Shown here one piece after another: positions 1-7,781 of a DNA stretch of 20,501 nt (position 1 is the first letter of the stretch; each line of letters opens with the position of its first letter). Origin of the DNA: Pelotomaculum sp. UBA5255. GTDB lineage: Bacteria > Bacillota > Desulfotomaculia > Desulfotomaculales > Pelotomaculaceae. The DNA lies in assembly GCA_002408725.1 (NCBI GenBank), contig DHTR01000075.1, positions 70,808-91,308 on the forward strand. The letters run 5' to 3'. The position numbers were made by a program, and so were the translations under genes. Below the pieces are notes generated by a model, which was not told where the DNA came from, did not search any database, and was given only the letters and a program-made list of their open reading frames with translations.

Positions 1-491
1 ATCAGCACGCCGCGCACGAAAGAATCCTGTACGAAAGCTACCTGTTTTCAAAAGGCGAAAAACAAAGCCAGTGTCTTCTCATTCCGGTGATGCTGGAACT
101 AGATTACCGGGATGCCGCGGTCCTTACCGAGCGAGTACTCTGGTTTGCCGATGCCGGTTTTATCCTTGAACATTTTGGGGATAATTCCTTTTTGCTGAGG
201 GGCGTCCCAACCTGCTTCCCCGCCGGGCAGGAGAAAAGTTTATTTCTGGATCTGCTTGATTTTTTCAGGGAAAGAGGACGGGGTTTAGACCAGTTTGAAT
301 TTTATGATCGCCTGGCTGCTTCGATGGCCTGCAGGAATGCCGTCAAGGCGGGAGATAAGCTATCAATAGACTCCATGGATGCGCTGCTGAAACGTCTGAC
401 CCAAACAAATAACCCGTTTACCTGCCCTCATGGAAGACCAACGGTGATTCATCTGTCTTACAGGGATCTGGAAACCCGCTTTAAGCGCTAA
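1..491 (+). CDS. mutL: DNA mismatch repair protein MutL, C-terminal part (5' end outside window)
   Basis: This is the C-terminal dimerisation and endonuclease domain of MutL, which nicks the error-containing strand after MutS recognises a mismatch. The reading frame is open from the first base and begins with (D)QHAAHER, the metal-binding DQHA-x2-E endonuclease motif of MutL in bacteria that lack MutH. Further on are ACRNAVKAGD and, near the end, CPHGRPT, both conserved C-terminal motifs of the same nuclease site. About 162 residues are visible, ending at TAA 489-491. The N-terminal GHKL ATPase domain lies upstream of the window. The next gene starts 26 bp downstream, and the order mutL, methyltransferase, miaA, hfq is typical of Bacillota. 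The internal ATG at 87 is not the gene start, because the conserved nuclease motif precedes it. Identification is firm. Confidence 0.96.
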   Translation, partial: QHAAHERILYESYLFSKGEKQSQCLLIPVMLELDYRDAAVLTERVLWFADAGFILEHFGDNSFLLRGVPTCFPAGQEKSLFLDLLDFFRERGRGLDQFEFYDRLAASMACRNAVKAGDKLSIDSMDALLKRLTQTNNPFTCPHGRPTVIHLSYRDLETRFKR

Positions 492-517
492 ATACTCTTA
501 GAAGGAGCAGTGGAGAC

Positions 518-1348
518 TTGGCAGGCCATCACCAGGAAGCAGCAGAATTCAATCGGAGCTTTGCCGTAACCACTTCCCACCGCCCGTCACAGGCCGGCAT
601 TCACCTGGGGAAGCAGTTTGCGGATGAGTTGCAGGCACCCTTTGCAGAGAGGAATGATTTATCCTTAAAAACTCTGACCGCTAGGCTGCAGGTACGGGGA
701 CTAGTGGTCGTATCAACCCACAGGGTTTCTTATTTCACCGGGGGACAAGAATTTTTTTTCCATCCAGGCCTTGCCAAGCTGCGTATAAACGGGCTGAAAA
801 ATGGGAAAACTGACCAAATGATTAATGCCATGTCCTTACGTCCCGGGGATCGTGTCCTGGACTGCACTCTTGGGTTGGGGGCGGATTCGATCGTGGCCAG
901 CTCTGTTGTAGGTGTTAACGGAAGGGTCACCGGACTTGAAGACTCCTGTGTAATCTCGGCACTAGTTCGGCACGGCCTTTCAACCTATCCCGATCCAGAA
1001 GAAGAGCTTACCCGGGCTATGCGGAGGATAGGAGTCATCAACATAAACCACAGGGAATATCTTGCTGGTTTAGCGCCCCAAAGTTATGACGTCGTCTACT
1101 TCGACCCGATGTTTCGCTTGCCCAGGCTCCATTCACCATACATGGACGCCATGAGGGTCCTGGCCAATCCTCACCCGGTTGATCGCGAGACCATAGGCCT
1201 GGCCTTGAGGACAGCGGCCAGGAGAGTCGTTATGAAGGAAAGGCGGGGAAGCAACGAATTCGAGCGCCTGGGATTCGATAGGGTTGACGGAGGAAGGTAT
1301 GCCCCAGTTGTTTATGGGGTAATCGAGAGGAAGAACTTGGTAACATGA
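518..1348 (+). CDS. Class I SAM-dependent methyltransferase, RsmJ-like (UPF0341/DUF548-type)
   Basis: Probable SAM-dependent methyltransferase of the family that includes the 16S rRNA G1516 methyltransferase RsmJ; the substrate here is not proven. The protein has 276 residues. An N-terminal section of about 90 residues contains TTSHRPS, FAERNDLSL and GGQEFFFHPG. It is followed by the Rossmann SAM-binding motif I (VLDCTLGLGADS, about residues 113-124) and the catalytic-type motif DPMF (about 196-199). The start is TTG at 518, supported by the Shine-Dalgarno GAAGGAG at 501-507 with 10 nt spacing; no ATG or GTG lies in frame nearby. The stop codon overlaps the miaA start (ATGA at 1345-1348), so the two genes are translationally coupled. 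The placement between mutL and miaA suggests a role in RNA modification, but that is context only. Confidence 0.85.
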   Translation: MAGHHQEAAEFNRSFAVTTSHRPSQAGIHLGKQFADELQAPFAERNDLSLKTLTARLQVRGLVVVSTHRVSYFTGGQEFFFHPGLAKLRINGLKNGKTDQMINAMSLRPGDRVLDCTLGLGADSIVASSVVGVNGRVTGLEDSCVISALVRHGLSTYPDPEEELTRAMRRIGVININHREYLAGLAPQSYDVVYFDPMFRLPRLHSPYMDAMRVLANPHPVDRETIGLALRTAARRVVMKERRGSNEFERLGFDRVDGGRYAPVVYGVIERKNLVT

Positions 1349-2298
1349 GCCATAATGCTTTAAAGCTGCACCCTCTTCTAGTAATTGCCGGACCGACGGC
1401 CACCGGTAAAAGTGAGGTAGGCGTGATGGTGGCCGAAGAGGCGGGTGGGGAGATTATCTCGGCAGATTCTGCACTGGTTTACCGGGGCCTGAATATTGGA
1501 ACAGCGAAACCCACGCTGGCCGAGATGCGGGGCATAACCCACCATATGATTGATATTGTGGAGCCGGATCAGGAATACAGTGCAGCATTGTTTCAGAAGC
1601 AGGCCCGGGCAGTTATTGGCGGGGTTACAAAAAGGAATAAACTGCCCATCCTGGTAGGCGGAACAGGACTTTATATTCGCGCCGTAGTTGATCCATACGA
1701 TTTCAGCAGCACCGGGGGAGACCCTCTTTTACGAAACCGCCTTTTAAAAGAGGCCGGCCAGAACGGTCCTGGTTCACTTCACAGGCGACTCATGGAAGTA
1801 GACCCCACTACCGCCTTGAGGCTGCACCCGAGGGATCTAAGGCGGGTCGTTCGTGCCTTGGAGGTTTACTATTTAACCGGGAAAACCATTTCCAGCCACC
1901 AATACAGGGATGAGAACGACCAGCCCCTGTATAACCTTTTAATGTTTGGTCTGACAATGGAAAGGGAACGGCTATACAGCCGCATTGAGCAAAGAGTTGA
2001 AAGCATGATTTCGTCCGGGCTTGTTGATGAGGTTCGGCAGCTCTTAAAAAAAGGCTACAGCCCGGAACTCAGTTCCATGCACAGCTTGGGCTACAAAGAG
2101 ATAATTAATTATCTTTCAGGTGAGGTAACCCTGGAGCAGGCTGTCCAGATTTTAAAAAGGAATACCAGGCGTTTTGCAAAAAGGCAATTAACCTGGTTTC
2201 GCCGGGACCATAGAATAAGATGGTTAAAAATAGGTGAAATGGGAGGTTTAAAAGCAGTAGCCCAGGAAATAACAGAATCGATAGAAGGAGTATTATAA
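1345..2298 (+). CDS. miaA: tRNA dimethylallyltransferase MiaA
   Basis: Transfers a dimethylallyl group from dimethylallyl diphosphate to N6 of A37 in tRNAs that read codons starting with U. The 317-residue protein has the P-loop GPTATGKS at residues 16-23, the substrate-binding segment DSALVYRGLNIGTAKP at about 42-57, GGTGLYIRAV at about 105-114 and the C-terminal RNTRRFAKRQLTWFR segment that contacts the tRNA. Length and motifs match the family over the whole protein. The ATG start overlaps the stop codon of the methyltransferase by 4 nt. hfq follows after 54 bp, the classical miaA-hfq order. Identification is firm. Confidence 0.97.
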   Translation: MSHNALKLHPLLVIAGPTATGKSEVGVMVAEEAGGEIISADSALVYRGLNIGTAKPTLAEMRGITHHMIDIVEPDQEYSAALFQKQARAVIGGVTKRNKLPILVGGTGLYIRAVVDPYDFSSTGGDPLLRNRLLKEAGQNGPGSLHRRLMEVDPTTALRLHPRDLRRVVRALEVYYLTGKTISSHQYRDENDQPLYNLLMFGLTMERERLYSRIEQRVESMISSGLVDEVRQLLKKGYSPELSSMHSLGYKEIINYLSGEVTLEQAVQILKRNTRRFAKRQLTWFRRDHRIRWLKIGEMGGLKAVAQEITESIEGVL

Positions 2299-2352
2299 GG
2301 TTTGTAGAATGACAAATAAGAAAAATATAATCCATCGGAGGGAGCTCCCAAA

Positions 2353-2595
2353 ATGACAAGACCCCAAATTAATCTACAGGATGCCTTTTTGAACCAGGTG
2401 AGGAAGGAGAATATCCCCGTTACCATTTTCCTTATAAATGGCTTCCAGCTAAAAGGACTGGTCAGGGGCTTTGATAACTTTACGGTTATCCTGGAAAGTG
2501 ATGGAAAACAACTAATGGTCTATAAGCATGCAATTTCCACGGTTAGCCCGATTAAACCGGTTAGCACTTCGTTTTCTGAAACAAAGGGCTCCTGA
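2353..2595 (+). CDS. hfq: RNA chaperone Hfq
   Basis: Hexameric Sm-like RNA chaperone that binds small RNAs and mRNAs. The 80-residue protein has the full Sm fold: the N-terminal helix (NLQDAFLNQVRKENIPVTIFL), the Sm1 segment NGFQLKGLVRGFDNFTVIL and the Sm2 signature around YKHAISTVSP. The ATG at 2353 follows a GGAGGGAG Shine-Dalgarno at 2337-2344. This ribosome-binding site is part of the 10-nt perfect palindrome GGGAGCTCCC at 2340-2349. Such a site could in principle modulate translation, but only a very short hairpin can form. The gene sits 54 bp behind miaA and ahead of a terminator-like hairpin, so it probably ends the mutL-miaA-hfq unit. Confidence 0.97.
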   Translation: MTRPQINLQDAFLNQVRKENIPVTIFLINGFQLKGLVRGFDNFTVILESDGKQLMVYKHAISTVSPIKPVSTSFSETKGS

Positions 2596-2609
2596 TCGTG
2601 GACCGGCTG

Positions 2610-2636
2610 GCCTCTCCACCGAGAGGCTTATATTTT
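2610..2636 (+). terminator. Rho-independent terminator after hfq
   Basis: A perfect 7-bp stem GCCTCTC / GAGAGGC (2610-2616 and 2621-2627) with the tetraloop CACC is followed by TTATATTTT. It starts 14 nt after the hfq stop codon. The tail is U-rich but interrupted by A, so termination may be partial. Confidence 0.6.
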
Positions 2637-2706
2637 AGGTCGTAAAAATCCACCCCGGGCGTATACTGATAATGATAGATAAGCCCGAGTGAGGTGGCGG
2701 AACTCC

Positions 2707-3666
2707 TTGAAAATCAATATTTGGAACGGCCACGAGCCTGACGGCAGCACAGCGCGGAAAGGCGTTATCAGAACCCTGAAAACGCAGTACTCCATCCAGC
2801 CCGCCAGCAAGGCCTCCCGTGCCCCGGAAGACCCAAATCGGCGCAGCAGTGCCCGGGAAATTTTGTTGGAACTAAACAACCTGACCGGGCTTCATGGGGT
2901 TAAAAAGTTAATCCAGGAGATTTATGCTTTTGTAGAAATCCAAAAGAGAAGGCAAAAAGAAGGGCTTGCTACAGAACCCCTGGTCCTGCATATGATTTTT
3001 AAAGGGAACCCAGGCACCGGGAAGACGACCGTGGCAAGGATCCTGGGTAAGCTTTTTAAAGAAGTGGGCGTACTCCCAAAGGGTCACCTGATCGAGGTTG
3101 AACGTGCCGACATGGTCGGAGAGTTTATTGGTCACACTGCGCAAAAGACCAGGGAGCAAATAAAAAAGGCCCTGGGTGGAATTCTTTTTATTGATGAGGC
3201 GTATTCCCTGGCACGGGGCGGAGAGAAAGACTTTGGGAAAGAGGCCATCGATGCCCTGGTCAAGGGGATGGAAGACCACAGGGACAACCTGATTCTGATT
3301 CTGGCCGGCTATCAGGACGAGATGGACTGGTTTGTAGAAGTAAATCCGGGAATGCGGTCCCGCTTTCCCGTGCATATTTCCTTCCCCGATTATACCACTG
3401 TGGAACTGCTGGCCATCGCGGACATAATGCTTCAAAGAAAGCAATACAGCCTTTCTAACGGGGCCATGGAAGAACTCCGCTTTACAGTTGAGAAAGAGCA
3501 GAAGCGGCATGAACACAGCGGTAACGCAAGGCTTGTGCGGAACCTGATTGAGCGGGCCATGCGTCGGCAGGCGGTCCGGTTGCTGGAACAAAACTGTGAC
3601 CTGAGCCGCATGGATCTTATGCTTATTAAAAGGGAAGACCTGGAAGGGCCCCTGGATGACATATAA
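2707..3666 (+). CDS. spoVK: SpoVK/CbxX-CfxQ family AAA ATPase (stage V sporulation protein K-like)
   Basis: AAA+ ATPase of the CbxX/CfxQ/SpoVK family. In Bacillus, SpoVK is made in the mother cell and is needed for spore maturation; it is encoded close to hfq there too, which supports this assignment. The protein has Walker A GNPGTGKT (about residues 100-107), Walker B ILFIDEA (about 159-165), and NPGMRSRFP carrying the arginine-finger region, followed by the small helical lid. The first 55 residues are polar and poorly conserved. I chose TTG 2707 as start because the Shine-Dalgarno GAGGTGG at 2691-2697 lies 9 nt before it. The in-frame GTG at 2689 would place that site inside the coding region and has no good site of its own. 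If the name is right, the host is a spore former. The exact role is inferred. Confidence 0.87.
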   Translation: MKINIWNGHEPDGSTARKGVIRTLKTQYSIQPASKASRAPEDPNRRSSAREILLELNNLTGLHGVKKLIQEIYAFVEIQKRRQKEGLATEPLVLHMIFKGNPGTGKTTVARILGKLFKEVGVLPKGHLIEVERADMVGEFIGHTAQKTREQIKKALGGILFIDEAYSLARGGEKDFGKEAIDALVKGMEDHRDNLILILAGYQDEMDWFVEVNPGMRSRFPVHISFPDYTTVELLAIADIMLQRKQYSLSNGAMEELRFTVEKEQKRHEHSGNARLVRNLIERAMRRQAVRLLEQNCDLSRMDLMLIKREDLEGPLDDI

Positions 3667-3699
3667 TAGAGCGATTATATTTTTTTCGAGGAGAGATGA

Positions 3700-4950
3700 A
3701 TGTCAGAAAGGCATAAAGATAACCTGGAAAAATTATCCCAGGAAGTGGAAGAGGAAGTCCAGTATGTTTACCGTTGTATTGAAAATAGGGCGCTAAAGAG
3801 CCATGCCAAGGTTCTTAAAGCGTTTAACATGGCCCGAGTCAGTGATTTTCACCTCAAGGGGTCCACAGGGTACGGGTACGGAGACTGCGGACGGGAAGTC
3901 CTGGAGGAAGTCTATGCCGATGTGTTCCGGGCTGAGAAGGCGCTTGTGCGGGGCCAAATCGTATCTGGCACCCATGCCATTGCACTCTGCTTATACGGGG
4001 TCCTGCGTCCCGGAGACGAGCTTTTATCCGTTCAGGGAGAGCCCTATGATAGCCTGGGTGAGATGATCGGACTGCGCGGGCAAGCGTACGGCTCACTAAA
4101 GGATATTGGTGTTGTCTACCGGCAGGTAGACCCTACGGATACCGGCATTGACTATTCCACAGTGGGACAGGCCCTGAATGAAAAAACAAGAATGGTCATG
4201 CTTCAGCGCTCAAGGGGATACGGGCGCGGCCCCTCCCTTAGCATCGGTGCTTTGCGGTCTATTATCCAATATATCCGGCAGAGAAAGCCCGATACGGTTA
4301 TTTTTGTGGACAACTGTTACAGTGAGTTTGTGGAAGAAGAGGAGCCTATCGAAGCGGGAGCCGACCTGATAGCCGGCTCGTTGATTAAGAACCCCGGGGG
4401 CGGGCTGGCTCCAACCGGAGGTTACGTTGTAGGCCGATCTCAATATGTGGAGATGGCTGCCAACAGGTGGAGCGCGCCAGGTATAGGCGCCGAAGTCGGG
4501 CCATCCGGGGAATACCAGAGGCTACTTTTCCAGGGGTTGTATCTCGCTCCCCATACCGTGGCGGAGGCCCTCAAGGGGGCCGTCTTTACGGCAAGATTCT
4601 TTGAAAGGCTGGGGTTTGAAGTTTTACCAACTTATAACGGGCAGCGGAACGACATCGTACAGGTAATCCGCCTCGGTACAGCGGATAAAATGCTAGCCTT
4701 TTGCAGGGGGCTGCAGGGGGCTTCCCCGGTTGATTCCCATGTGCGCCCGGAGGCAAACGCCATGCCGGGTTACGATGACCCGGTACTAATGGCCGCTGGT
4801 ACGTTCGTCCAGGGCGCTTCCCTGGAGTTGACCGCAGACGGCCCCGTCCGCCCACCCTATAACATCTATTTGCAGGGCGGGCTCTCGAAAGATTATGTCC
4901 GCCTGGCAATTCTTTCAGCGGCAAGGGAGTTAGTTCACTGTAATAGCTAG
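3700..4950 (+). CDS. Methionine gamma-lyase family / aluminium resistance protein (YnbB-type PLP enzyme)
   Basis: Fold-type I PLP-dependent enzyme of the family annotated as methionine gamma-lyase-like or cystathionine beta-lyase involved in aluminium resistance (YnbB in Bacillus). The 416-residue length is full for the family. The segment GSLIKNPGGGLAPTGGYV at about residues 226-243 contains the probable PLP Schiff-base lysine (Lys230). FVDNCYSEFVE upstream contributes the PLP-ring aspartate. RVSDFHLKGSTGYGYGD near the N-terminus is also typical. ATG 3700 follows GAGGAGAG at 3688-3694 with 5 nt spacing. The gene lies 33 bp downstream of the spoVK-like gene and may be cotranscribed. The hfq, spoVK, ynbB order is also seen in Bacillus, where hflX lies between them; hflX is missing here. 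The physiological substrate is unknown. Confidence 0.88.
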   Translation: MSERHKDNLEKLSQEVEEEVQYVYRCIENRALKSHAKVLKAFNMARVSDFHLKGSTGYGYGDCGREVLEEVYADVFRAEKALVRGQIVSGTHAIALCLYGVLRPGDELLSVQGEPYDSLGEMIGLRGQAYGSLKDIGVVYRQVDPTDTGIDYSTVGQALNEKTRMVMLQRSRGYGRGPSLSIGALRSIIQYIRQRKPDTVIFVDNCYSEFVEEEEPIEAGADLIAGSLIKNPGGGLAPTGGYVVGRSQYVEMAANRWSAPGIGAEVGPSGEYQRLLFQGLYLAPHTVAEALKGAVFTARFFERLGFEVLPTYNGQRNDIVQVIRLGTADKMLAFCRGLQGASPVDSHVRPEANAMPGYDDPVLMAAGTFVQGASLELTADGPVRPPYNIYLQGGLSKDYVRLAILSAARELVHCNS

Positions 4951-4994
4951 AATTTAACTTTAAGAATAAATATTACAACTTAGCTTAAAGATGA

Positions 4995-5018
4995 GCTCCG
5001 GCGCTAGGAGCGGTTTCT
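4995..5018 (+). terminator. Possible weak terminator after the YnbB-type gene
   Basis: A 5-bp stem GCTCC / GGAGC (4995-4999 and 5007-5011) with a 7-nt loop is followed by GGTTTCT. The stem is short and the tail interrupted, so this is only a candidate for ending the housekeeping unit 45 bp after its last stop codon. Confidence 0.3.
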
Positions 5019-5056
5019 AGGGTTATTTGAAATTTGATCGATAAAAAAAAGGGTTT

Positions 5057-5092
5057 GTCTTATCTTTGTCAAAAGCCTTATTCTTATAAGAC
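5057..5092. promoter_or_regulatory. Dyad and CTTAT cluster upstream of the LysR-type gene (candidate operator)
   Basis: GTCTTAT (5057-5063) and ATAAGAC (5086-5092) form a perfect inverted repeat around a 22-nt centre. The right arm overlaps the palindrome CTTATAAG (5083-5090), and a further CTTAT copy lies at 5077-5081. LysR-type regulators commonly bind A/T-rich dyads just upstream of their own gene, and this one ends 33 bp before the start codon. Protein binding is inference. A TTGTCA box at 5066-5071 resembles a -35 element, but no correctly spaced -10 was found. Confidence 0.35.
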
Positions 5093-5124
5093 TGCCAAAT
5101 AGGACGTCAAAGCGTGGTGCTGTT

Positions 5125-6042
5125 ATGAATTTTAAGCAATTGGAGGCATTCTTATGGGTTGCCGAACTGCATAGCTTTACAAAGGCCGCCCGTCAGCTAT
5201 ATATGAGCCAGCCGGCCATTAGCTTTCAGATCAAGGCACTGGAAGAGGATCTCCAGGCTGTTTTATTTCAACGTGGGGATAAAAAGGTCATACTTACCGA
5301 GGCGGGGCGGGTTCTGTATCCTGAAGCAAAAAGAATGCTCAGGCACTATCAAAAGATAAAGGCAGGCCTTGAAGACTTAAAAGGGCTTAAAACGGGACAC
5401 CTCGTGGTCGGCGCCAGTACTATCCCAGGCGAATACATTCTTCCTCTTTTAATTGGCGGATTCAAGGAGAAATACCCGGGGATTCAAATCACTTTAAAGG
5501 TTGCCGGAAGCGGACAGGTGGACCAATGGGTCCGTGAGAGGGAGATTGACCTTGGCATTACCGGTGTGCCCTCTAATAGTGAGGGCATTGAGTGTGTGCC
5601 CTGGCTGGAGGATCAAATGGTGCTGATCGTACCCCGTTCTCATCGGTGGGCGAAAAGTTTGGAGGTTCTTACTGTTTTTGATTTAAAAAACGAGACCATG
5701 GTCCTGCGAGAGCAAGGTTCGGGCACCCGGCGGACCCTGGAGAAAAAGCTGGAGAAGAAAAAGATTTCTCTCGATAAAATTCCATGTTCCATGGAATTGG
5801 GCAGCACCCGGTCGGTGATCACAGCTGTTGAGGCAGGATTGGGTGTGAGCATCGTTTCCAGGTGTGCTGTCCAGGAAACCCTTGAGCTGGGAAGAGTTGT
5901 TGAAGTCCCGTTGGCTGAACTGGACCTGACCCGGTTTCTCTATCAGATCTGGCACACCAAGGGAATGGGGGGGTTTGCCTTAGAGGCTTTTACAAGTTTT
6001 ATTAATGACCGGGATATTTGCAAGTGCTTCCTACGAAAGTAG
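5125..6042 (+). CDS. LysR-type transcriptional regulator (CysL-like effector domain)
   Basis: DNA-binding regulator of 305 residues. The N-terminal winged helix-turn-helix occupies about residues 1-60 (FKQLEAFLWVAELHSFTKAA, then SQPAISFQIKALE). It is followed by a linker helix and a periplasmic-binding-protein-like effector domain beginning GHLVVGASTIPGEYILP. GASTIPGEY is typical of the CysL-like group, which includes regulators linked to sulphur or selenium metabolism. No target operon is adjacent in divergent orientation, so the effector cannot be named. The ATG at 5125 has no strong Shine-Dalgarno in front (GGTG at 5115-5118 is the best), suggesting low expression. The last codons and the TAG stop are embedded in the terminator hairpin at 6022-6051. 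Confidence 0.9.
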   Translation: MNFKQLEAFLWVAELHSFTKAARQLYMSQPAISFQIKALEEDLQAVLFQRGDKKVILTEAGRVLYPEAKRMLRHYQKIKAGLEDLKGLKTGHLVVGASTIPGEYILPLLIGGFKEKYPGIQITLKVAGSGQVDQWVREREIDLGITGVPSNSEGIECVPWLEDQMVLIVPRSHRWAKSLEVLTVFDLKNETMVLREQGSGTRRTLEKKLEKKKISLDKIPCSMELGSTRSVITAVEAGLGVSIVSRCAVQETLELGRVVEVPLAELDLTRFLYQIWHTKGMGGFALEAFTSFINDRDICKCFLRK

Positions 6043-6060
6043 GAAGCACTTCTGTTTATA
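6022..6060 (+). terminator. Strong hairpin terminator overlapping the end of the LysR gene
   Basis: A perfect 13-bp stem AAGTGCTTCCTAC / GTAGGAAGCACTT (6022-6034 and 6039-6051) is closed by a GAAA tetraloop and followed by the U-containing tail CTGTTTATA. The stop codon of the LysR gene (TAG 6040-6042) lies inside the 3' arm. This insulates the downstream kinase gene from the LysR transcript. Confidence 0.75.
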
Positions 6061-6101
6061 ATGTTCTATTTTGCTTATTTAGTTCTTTATACAGCAGGAA
6101 A

Positions 6102-6134
6102 TCCGTAGTTTTTGTCTAAATAACACCTACGGAG
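6102..6134 (+). promoter_or_regulatory. Leader hairpin covering the ribosome-binding site of the sensor kinase gene
   Basis: TCCGTAG (6102-6108) and CTACGGA (6127-6133) are perfectly complementary with an 18-nt loop. The 3' arm contains GGA of the GGAG Shine-Dalgarno (6131-6134) of the kinase gene starting at 6143. In mRNA the hairpin would hide the ribosome-binding site. Whether it is regulated or a chance dyad cannot be told from one sequence. Confidence 0.4.
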
Positions 6135-6142
6135 ATTTTATA

Positions 6143-7756
6143 ATGTTAAAAATAAATCCAAAATTTTATACTCTGCGCACCAAAATAGCCATCCTGTCTT
6201 TTGGATCCGTCTTTCTTGCGATTATAATCGGTGGTATCTTTGTTGTTGAAAAAATATCTACAACATTTGAGAAAGAATCCGGGATGCGTGCCATGGCCAT
6301 TGCCCGCACCCTGGCGCAGTCCGACGAAATTCAAAAAAATATTGGCGAGCCGGACGGGGCCGTAACCATTCAGCCCATTGCAGAGCGTACACGTCTGGCC
6401 ACAGGTGTGGAGTATATTGTCGTTGTGGACATGGAAGGCATCCGGTATTCTCACCCGGTGGAAGACCGGATTGGCAAAAGATTTGCCGACCTTGACCTGG
6501 GTCCGGCTCTTGCCAACAATGAGTATCTCTCCAGTGCAGAAGGCGTACTGGGGCCGTCTGTGCGGGCATTCGTGCCCGTTAAGGTTGAAGAGGGAACTCG
6601 CCAGGTGGGTGTGGTCGTGGTCGGGATTTTAATTCCAACCATCGGCTTTTTATTAAGGACCATTCAAACTCAGCTATACTACTCCCTAGGTATGGGTCTA
6701 ATTGTCGGCCTACTGGGCTCCCTTTATCTAGCCAGGAAAATAAAAAGTGCTATGTTCAGCCTTGAACCGGAAGAAATTGCCCGGCTTTTGGAAGAGCGGG
6801 TGGCGGTTTTTCAGGCCATGAGCGAGGGAGTTATTGCAATTGATCGAGATAGACGCATCACCATCGCTAATGACGTGGCCAAGCGCATCCTCGGAAAAGC
6901 ATGTGATGACCTGACCGGGCACGAAATAACAGACATTATTCCCTATTCACCACTGCCGGAAGTCCTTCAAACTGGGGAAGCCCAAATTAATCATCAGATG
7001 TTTTTGAACGATACAGTGGTCCTGGTGAGTAGGGTACCAGTCCAATTCAAGGGGGAGATTATCGGAGCAGTCGCTACATTTCAAGACAAAACGGATGTTA
7101 ATAGGCTGGCCGAAGAGTTGACAGGGGTTAAAGCTTTTATTGAAGCCTTAAGGGTTCAAAACCACGAGCATAAAAACAAGCTCCATACTATAGCCGGCCT
7201 GATCCAGTTGGAAAAGTACGACCATGCTCTGGACTACATTTTTGATCTTGCCGAGGAACAGCAAGAAATTACCGGGCTTTTGACCAAAAACATATTTGAC
7301 GACAGTATCGCCGGGCTACTGTTAGGTAAATTCGATCGGGCCAAAGAGCTCCGCGCAGAATTAAAGATTGACCGCAAAACTTGTCTCAAAGAACTCCCAT
7401 CCTGTCTGCAAACAGGAGACCTCGTTGTAATCATCGGAAACCTGATTGAAAACGCTTTGGACGCAGTGCGCCTGGAAGAACTTAACCGGCGAAAGGTGTT
7501 TTTTTCAATGTCCGACAATCCTGAACGCCTGACCATTACGGTAAGGGATTTGGGCCCGGGCATTCCGATAGACATGCGTGAAATCATATTTAGTCGAGGT
7601 TTTTCAACGAAAGGTTCTGTCAATCGCGGCCTAGGGTTGTACCTTGTCAAACGTTATGTAAATCTGGCTGGGGGTTCTATATCAATCCAAAGCGGAGAAG
7701 ATGGGGGTATCGTGTTTCGCATAAATATCCCGAAGGAGCAGGGTAATCAAAAATAA
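6143..7756 (+). CDS. DcuS/CitA/DctS-type sensor histidine kinase
   Basis: Membrane sensor kinase for C4-dicarboxylates or citrate, by family. The 537-residue protein starts with a transmembrane segment (about residues 13-33). An extracytoplasmic Cache/PDC-type sensor follows, containing TRLATGVEYIVVVDMEGIRYSHP, which matches the DcuS/CitA ligand domain. A second membrane segment lies at about 165-195 and a cytoplasmic PAS domain at about 220-330. The dimerisation box LRVQNHEHKNKLHTIAGL has the probable phosphorylated His341. The GHKL ATPase domain carries the N-box NLIENALDAV, the G1 box DLGPGIP and the G2 box GLGLYLVK. ATG 6143 has GGAG at 6131-6134. The partner response regulator starts 25 bp downstream. 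The actual ligand is inferred; succinate, fumarate or malate would fit the neighbouring pathway. Confidence 0.92.
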   Translation: MLKINPKFYTLRTKIAILSFGSVFLAIIIGGIFVVEKISTTFEKESGMRAMAIARTLAQSDEIQKNIGEPDGAVTIQPIAERTRLATGVEYIVVVDMEGIRYSHPVEDRIGKRFADLDLGPALANNEYLSSAEGVLGPSVRAFVPVKVEEGTRQVGVVVVGILIPTIGFLLRTIQTQLYYSLGMGLIVGLLGSLYLARKIKSAMFSLEPEEIARLLEERVAVFQAMSEGVIAIDRDRRITIANDVAKRILGKACDDLTGHEITDIIPYSPLPEVLQTGEAQINHQMFLNDTVVLVSRVPVQFKGEIIGAVATFQDKTDVNRLAEELTGVKAFIEALRVQNHEHKNKLHTIAGLIQLEKYDHALDYIFDLAEEQQEITGLLTKNIFDDSIAGLLLGKFDRAKELRAELKIDRKTCLKELPSCLQTGDLVVIIGNLIENALDAVRLEELNRRKVFFSMSDNPERLTITVRDLGPGIPIDMREIIFSRGFSTKGSVNRGLGLYLVKRYVNLAGGSISIQSGEDGGIVFRINIPKEQGNQK

Positions 7757-7781
7757 CCGATGCAAGAAGGTGGTTGAGTAA

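Noticed and set aside
2689..2706. GTG 2689 as start of the spoVK-like gene
   Set aside because: The only good Shine-Dalgarno (2691-2697) lies downstream of this codon and fits TTG 2707.
2908..3591. 227-codon open frame antisense to the spoVK-like gene
   Set aside because: Complete overlap with a gene carrying intact AAA motifs; no ribosome-binding site or protein-family features.
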